Positions 15,501-23,645 of a stretch of DNA of 64,000 nucleotides are shown in pieces. Below the pieces are notes generated by a model. It saw only the letters and a program-made list of their open reading frames with translations, had not been told where the DNA came from and did no database searches. Origin of the DNA: Haliotis asinina (lineage: Eukaryota > Mollusca > Gastropoda > Lepetellida > Haliotidae). Positions within the stretch are counted from its first letter, which is position 1, and each line of letters starts with the position of its first letter. The translations under genes were made by a program, and so were the position numbers. Location of the stretch: the NCBI RefSeq assembly GCF_037392515.1, contig NC_090280.1, positions 19,511,618 to 19,575,617 on the forward strand, written 5' to 3'.

Positions 15501-18500
15501 GCGACTAACGTGATCGGGTGGTCAGACTCGTTGATTTCGCAGAAACATATAATCGTATCCCAATTGCGCAGATCGATGCTCATGGTGTCGTTCACTGGAT
15601 TGTCTGATAAGGCTGGCTTGTTTACAGACCGCCACAAGTTAGCTTGAATATTGCTGCGTCCGTGTAAAACTAAGCTCACTCACTAAGATCAACACAATAA
15701 GCTCGGTTAGATGTGCAGTCTGATTTTCTGATCATGAGCTCGTCAGTCTGTGCCTAGCGTCTCTCTGATCGTAATAGGTTTATGTATCCGATCCAGTGAA
15801 CATTAAAGGGTAATGATACAGCATGACACTGCTGCGCATAAACGTATTAGACCAGTTAATACTGCATAGCTGGTTGGACAGTAGAAACTTGACATAAATT
15901 TGATGCCATATTTAGGATTATACTTTTTAAATATAGTACAAATTCTAGTACTTTTTCTTGAGTTGAGTCCCATCCGGGATTCGAACCCGCGTCCTAAGAA
16001 TGAGACTAATAATCGTCAGCAGTTTAACCCGCTTGTTACGGCGTTGATTGTAATAAAAACATAAGTTGTGATACTTGCAGCGAATTCTTATAACCCATGA
16101 CATAAACTGCAATACAAGGGTTAACTGTAACAAATATTTACATACATTGTAAACCGCAGATTGTAATAAAAATTGACGTAATTTGTAATAATTTTGCAAT
16201 AGAATGTAATAAATATTTACGTAAATTGTAATAGTTTCAATCATGTATAAAGACCCGTGTATTCGTTTTCTTCGCATGTTGTACATCACATAAGTTTTTT
16301 CCAGGGCGATAACTCAAGAAAGAAATGATGGATTTTGTTTAAATCTGGTGCCAAAGTGTCCTGGGGAAACTGACAAACACCAGTTAAACCTAGTGACCTT
16401 GAGATAATTTGTGAGGTCACAGCAAAAATCTGAGGGTTTTTCCAATACAAAGGTTGGTAGCGCTATAAAGAATTAATAGATTTTGATTCAATGTTATATC
16501 CAGGTGCGTTGGCGGGATTCCCACCACAACAGTTGATTAGGGACTTGTGTTCTTTTTGAGTTTACACCTGAAATGGTATTGCTTTGCACGTCAGACGTTT
16601 TAGTGCGAATGCATGAGAAAGAATTAATATATTATGCCTAAACGTATTGTGGGAAAATATGTTGCGAGTAACACTTGTGGAATTCAGTGGTCTTCGGATA
16701 ATTTTCAAGGCTACAGCGACAGTTTTTGCGATGTCCCCCAACAAATGGATGTAATTTGTTCGCTTTTTGTATCAAAGCATCCGATGACAGTTTCGGTATA
16801 GATAATTTGCAAGGTCATGCAGTGGATTATTGCGACATTCCGACAGCAGTGCCCAGTGCCGGTGGTTACCTATCGGGCCGACAGTTTGAAATATGTGCAG
16901 GCTCGTGTGACCTCCAGTACATTATCTGTCTGAAAAAACAAAACAAAACAAAACCCCCAAAACAACTGGAATCTCTTTCCATAATTATTTTCTTTCTTTT
17001 TCTTTATAAACGTTCGGGAATCATATTTTGTCCATCATGCTATGAAAACCTTAACGGTTACCTTTATAAGTTACAGATACTTACAGGAAACTTTTAACCT
17101 TTTACAAAAATTTTAACCTTTAAACTCCTGATCATCTGAAAGACTTACATCCTTTATCCACTGAAACTACTTTTTAATACAATTTGTGCAACAAGTCTCA
17201 TTTGGCTATTCCAAAGTTCCGAACCAAATTTCTTCAAAAGTCATTTATGCATTGTGCTTGTTTATGGAATAATCTCTCCACCACAATATAATATTTCCAT
17301 TCATTTCCATTATTTAAATTGAAATTATCTGATACAGTTCCTAAATATTTCCTATTTAGTGAAAAAAGACGAATATTCAACGCGCTAATTTAAGGCATCC
17401 ACGTAGTTCCTTGAATGCTGATTTTTTTCATGTCAAGTTATCTGAAAATAAAATCTTTCCATTGTCGTGCTCTTGTTGAAGATGCCAATCATTTCTTCCT
17501 TAAATGTTCAAAGTATGTCAGATCTGCCAGTTTGATTTGATACACGGCTTTGAAATCCTAAAAGTTAGCATGGATATAAACATAATTCTGTGCGCCCGCC
17601 TTGGTATGCCACTAGCTAGAAATGAAAATATTTTAGTCAAGTCCATAAATTGTATGTAGTAAGCGTTTCAGTTTATGTGTAATAAGTTTTTCCCTGTGTT
17701 CATTGTCCATCACATGTAATTTTCCATGTAATTGTCGGAGGCGGGTTTCAACATGTTGACTAACTTGAACCCAGTAACTTTCAGTGCTGAATAAGATACA
17801 TGTATATGTTCAAACAAACAAACCTAACTACAGCGGAGGCTGTCTAAACCCGTTCTCATTGAGGCTGAAGAAAGAGTCCGGTACAAGCCATGAATGGGAC
17901 TGAGAACTTGCCGGATTGGACAAATGCCGGTTATGACAGCTTTCACTGCCCATGTACAGGAGTGGTAGGATGGAGTGGGTGGGGTGTGCTAACGGTTATA
18001 CCTAACATACTTAAAAACATAGAGGGTGTGGTGGTGGTGGTGGTTCTAACGGGTATATATATATCTTAATATGGTTGAATGAACTTTTGTCACATATCCA
18101 ACAAATAGTGAGGTTGTGCTTATTTATCATAAATTCTAACATCTATGGACATTACTAGGGCGTTGGTAACCTTTATTAGACATTACTTGGCGACATTACT
18201 CATGGTTGGAATATAGAAGGATACATATATACCCATACCAGAAGGATATGCCCATATTATGCCGTTAACGTTATGAGGAAATTACGCCATAGTCTACTTT
18301 TCAGCTAAGGTCGGCTCCCGACCGTCATTGTAGTTAGAGGGAGACTTCTTGAGAGGCAAGGTGACGTCATAACATTTGTTCATGATGTCATTTCAACATG
18401 ACAAAGAGATATTTTACTTGGTGTATATCGTATGGAAACAAGTGGACCATGGTAGTGTATAAGCATTGCTATTATCATTCTTTGAGGTTAATGTCACCCG

Positions 18501-21500
18501 TTGATTTCTTTCGTGCATTTCGGGGCTGTGTTACGAGAGTGTGCTTTCTGTAATTTGTGTTATTGTTGATTAATTGAGTTACTATTGGGTCACAAAGTTT
18601 ATGGTTTTGGGTGAAAATTTTTATGGCCACATTTCGGAACGCGGTAATAGCATTTTAGCGGCATACCTTTTAAGGTAGCGGTTTAGAGTTGCCTCCCTGC
18701 AGGCACTCTCCCGTTGGGCGTGTGTTTTGACTGTTGGTAAACACGAGGCCGTTCGCCAAGGTTCCATACTTCGGTGCAATGCTCAAGAATCAGTGACTGT
18801 GTATAAAGGCTGGTTGATGTGTTGACGGGACACACATACGGACGTACAGATGGAATACTGGAGTTGCGTCATCATTCGGCATATTTGCATCTCTCTGCGT
18901 CTTCGTCTACACCTGTTCCTGACCGCTCGCTAACATTTAGTATAACTGTTTCACTGAAAACCAAGACTTTGGTGAGTTGATTTGAGTCAGCTGCATTGTA
19001 CTAGAAACCTCTATTGTAAATCACTGTATCTTCCTATTTGGTCAATACATAAAGTTGAACATTGTAGCCTAGTCAGTGTTATATTTTGCTGGTTCTGAGG
19101 GAATTTCTTATGCCTTTGGTCGCGGCAAATTATTAACCGTAACAGCTGTTAAAACTAATGTTTCCATAGTATACCCATAACAATTAATGGTCAACAAACA
19201 TTGTATACCTTACACAAACTTTGACGTTATTGTGATAATGAGCACTTGTGGTTAAGTACCATTTCTATATATTATTTTAAATGCATCAATAAAATACAAC
19301 AAAATAGCAGACTCATTCACTGTTATGTGACAACGAATAACCAGGCGCCAGCCATTCGTGATAGCCTTAGCATATTTAACATCAAATTCCCTCTCATAAA
19401 AATGCAGTAATATGTAGTAATATGAAAGTAATACGAACTAGACTAAATTAAAGTGTCACAACTCAATACTTGAATGAATGATCGAAGTACATATCATTTG
19501 ATGAAAACATATCCTGTCATTTTCTTTTATGCCATAAAAACCTCTTTATCGTATAATGTTTCCTTGCGTCAACAGTTAAAATAACGCAAAACTCCATAAT
19601 GAAAAACAATTAAATTTAAGATTCAAAACAAACACAAATAATCTCTGAAGACGTGTCAAAAATAATTTCACTGCTGGTAGAATTAACATGAAAGTATCAA
19701 TAGCTAGCAAAAGTTTGAAAATCCGAAATGTAAAGGTCTTTGTTACAATCACAGCTATTGCTTCCGTCATATCTGAATACAGTCTTTGCAATATTTTAAT
19801 TTGCCAGCTGGGCATCTGGGCCGGTTGCTGCCTGCAGGCCCTGAATGGAATCTGCAGGCCCATTTTGTTAATTCAAAGCAATAAAAACAAAAGAGACTAC
19901 GTTGTACACAAGTTCACACAGTTTCTACAAAATCGGTTAGCGAAATCCATGACGCAGACAGAAATTTTCAATTGATAAAGACTCATGTTAACATTTCTAC
20001 GCTCAAAGCGCAAGTATTTGTAACAATGTTCAGTTAACAAAGACATACTGTCGTCGGATAGATAGTTAGTCTTGGATAATGCTTGTTTCGCTTTTCTTGT
20101 TGCTCATGAGGCTGAACCGTAACGGCTAGCCACGGCATTTCCCTATGAGAATGCAGTCTGTATGTGACGTGTGAAGACGGCTAGGGTAGCATGGCTAGGT
20201 TAACATGACACTTACTGTAAATATAACTACACAATGCAAATAATGGAGCCGAGGCACGTAACTTTTAAGGAATGGAGAGTTACGAGAAAATTACCATATT
20301 AAAGTTATACTCGAAGTATTGGGATTATTTCTGCTATCAAAAGTAAACGTCAAACTGACAAAATGAAGTCAAACAGCTATGGGGTGGGTATCCTGTTCGT
20401 AAATTTACTGTACATAAGCGAACAAATTTAATGGGGCGGGGTCAAAGCACAAGCTAAAACGCGAACCTTGGAAAGTTATAAACTTTTGATATACGTAGTT
20501 AGTGAGTAAGTATTCAAGCTATATGGCGGCGGTGTGTAAATAATCCAATTTGGACCAGACAATCCAGTGATCAACAACATTAGCATCGATCTGCGCAATG
20601 GGGAACCAATGACATGTGTCAACCAAGTCAGCCTATTCTACCCCGGACCTTCACGGGTCGATATACGTAGTGTAACTGACACAATACTATAATACGGTTA
20701 AAGAGGGCAGATATATATTTTGCCAGAAAAGTATTTTGTAAAGTTATTTAGGTCACCAGATGAAACGGCAAACAGCGATAATGGCGAGTGACTTCATGCA
20801 ACAACCATTCTCTCTCAACTCTGATCGGGCATATGCTGTAATTAATGCGTTCTTCTAAAATACGAAAAAAGTCGAATGAATACACAACTATGATTGTTAG
20901 TGGTGTAACCCTCGGAAAGTGTTGAAGTATCGAAAATATTGTCCCCCGAAGAGGGCACTTAAGAACACATTCTTCAATGTTTGTTGATCATTGCCAGAAT
21001 TCGAATTGAAAAATGTTTGAAATTTTTATTTATGGTTAAATTGCTCAAAATTCGCCAACAGCTGAGGTGATGACTTAAATCCAGCTGGAGACAATGCCGT
21101 CCGCAAAAAGTAACTGAAGTCTTCACGGTCCCTAGTATGGTGATTTACCGTCAGTTGCTGGCGATCTATAGCGCAGTTTTATGTTGAGTTATTTTCAAAT
21201 GATTTTAAATCAGCACTATACACTGAACTCAAACTATTAATATGTGATGATCTAGTCGCTAACCTGCACACTTTGTTTCCTGAAGATTGTGATGCATGTA
21301 TTTTAGATTTTGCGTTTTTGGGAGTACAAAGATGAAAAGTCAAGCCCACGGGGATCGTGAGGCTGGAACTTAGCCAAACAAATTTGCTTGAGTTTGATAG
21401 ATAATATGAAGATACGAAAATAGAGTTGTATTTGCATCATATTGTAAATGAGCCTGATTACATTTTTGAACGACCCTCGTCGATAAACCTCGTCAGAACC

Positions 21501-23568
21501 ACCCCTCCCCAATCTAAATGCATTCACTACGTGTGTTTAGATTTACCCGCACCCTCCGAGTCAAGAACCTAATGGCCAGCATCCGATGTCAGTCGCCTAG
21601 CCCGCTCAGCTACCGCGACTTCCACTAGGATGGAAGTCGGACAACTTCTAGTATAGACTGCGGATTTAGTGAACCCAGATTAGATGCGGGACTCTGAGGG
21701 TGCGGGTTCGAATCCAGGATTGGACTCAACTCAATAAGGCACTAGCATTTGGACTATACCAAGAAAGTGTAATCCCATTTGTGACATTTGACCACTTTCT
21801 AAATGTCATTGTGTAATCATAACTCTCGACTGTAGGAGCCGTGGCAATGAACACTTACCAGAGGGGTACACATTACCACAGTCCAGACTAGCGGTTGTTC
21901 GACTTCCATTTTAAGGCAAGTCGGAGTTACTGAGCAGGTAGGCGGCTGACTTTGTGTGCTGGCGTTTGGATGCCTGACTCTGAGGGTGAGGGTTCGAATC
22001 TCGAATGGGACTCAACTCAAAAACATGCTAGATTTTTTACTTTACTAAGAAAGTGTAATACCAAATACAAAATATATTACATTTGGCCACTATCTAACTG
22101 GCATTGTTTAATTAGGGCTTTTAGGGAAAAAATGGAATCAAGTACCCGCATGTACTTGCCCGTGTCGGAATCGAGTACTCGGAAATGTAAGAAATACAGC
22201 GTTTCGTTCAACCTTCTGAATATTTAATCATGATTTGACTGAGATTATTACAGAAAACTTGAAAGGGCTATAATAAGACATCGAAACTGATCTCATGCTA
22301 TTATACCCGTGAAGGTCCCGGGGTAGAATAGGCCTTCAGCAACCCATGCTTGCCATAAAAGGTGACTATGCTTGTCGTAAGAGGCGACTAACGGGATCGG
22401 GTGGTCAGACTAGCTGACTTGGTTGACACATGTCATCGGTTCCCCATTGCGCAGATCGATCCTCATGTTGTTGATCACTGGGTTGTCTGGTCCAGACTCG
22501 ATTATTTACAGACCGTCGCCATATAGCTGGAATATTGCTGAGTGCGAGGTAAAACTAAACTCACTCACTCACTCTCATGCTATTTGATTTACATCTGTTT
22601 AGTTAATATAGAGAGGTGAACACCACTGCTTATTCATCGTTAAAACACAGAGCCTTTCGTTTCTGTTGTTACTGTAACTTGACATCTCACTGCTCATGCA
22701 TCGATAAATTACAGTCGTTAATGATATCCCCCATTAATCGGACAATACCAGTAATGTAAGGGGGGCGGTGGGGTAGCCTAGTGGTTAAAGCGTTCGCTCG
22801 TCACGCCGAAGACCCGGGTTCGATTCCCCATGTGGGTACAGTGTGTAAAGCCCATTTCTGGTGTCCCCCGCCGTGATATTGCTGGAATATTGCTGAAAGC
22901 GGCATAAAGCTAAACTCACTCACTCACTCAGTAATGTAAGTGCGATTTAGGTCAATACTGAAAAACATAAATTATCGTCTGCCCTTGTCATTACTGAGTT
23001 CTCTCCCTTTTCGGTACTCGATTCCAGCTGTACCCGACCCGGACTCGAGTACCCGAGTACCCGTCCCAGTCCTAGGTGTAATCATAATCATCACAAACTG
23101 CACCTTTTCAACCTCTCAGGCATTACTCACTGCAGTGTCACGGGTGTTTGGGCAAGGACGGGGTCACCGTGCCCAACCAGTGGGACAGGGAACAAATACA
23201 ATGGAAAGCCAGTTGTGTATCCGAGAAAGTAACCACGAGGACAGTTGATACATTTCACAATGAGGAACTGTCAGTACGTCAATACAAGACTTAGTCCTTC
23301 TGAAATCCCTACCCGGGTTATCTATGCTACCAACCCGACAGAACAGCACAATCAACCAAATTCGCCAACCGAAGTCCTACGACTAACGTCATCATAATTA
23401 CAGACATTTCATCGTAACAAAAATATGATGTTCCAGAATAGTTGTTAATGTTAAAATGTTTTTGCGGGGAAGGGGGACACCAGAAATGGGCTTCACGTAT
23501 TATTGCCATTTGGGGAATCGAATCCTGTTATTCAGCATGCCGGACGTTTTAATAACTAGTTAGTTAAT

Positions 23569-23645
<77 letters not shown>

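Noticed and set aside
16726-17097. 123-codon frame in SEL1L3 intron 1
   Set aside because: No recognisable similarity, low-complexity A-rich middle, opposite strand to the gene and no splice context.
22755-22830. Possible tRNA gene (A-box and B-box present)
   Set aside because: No pairing acceptor stem or clear anticodon arm, and the same sequence recurs many times with a SINE body and tail.
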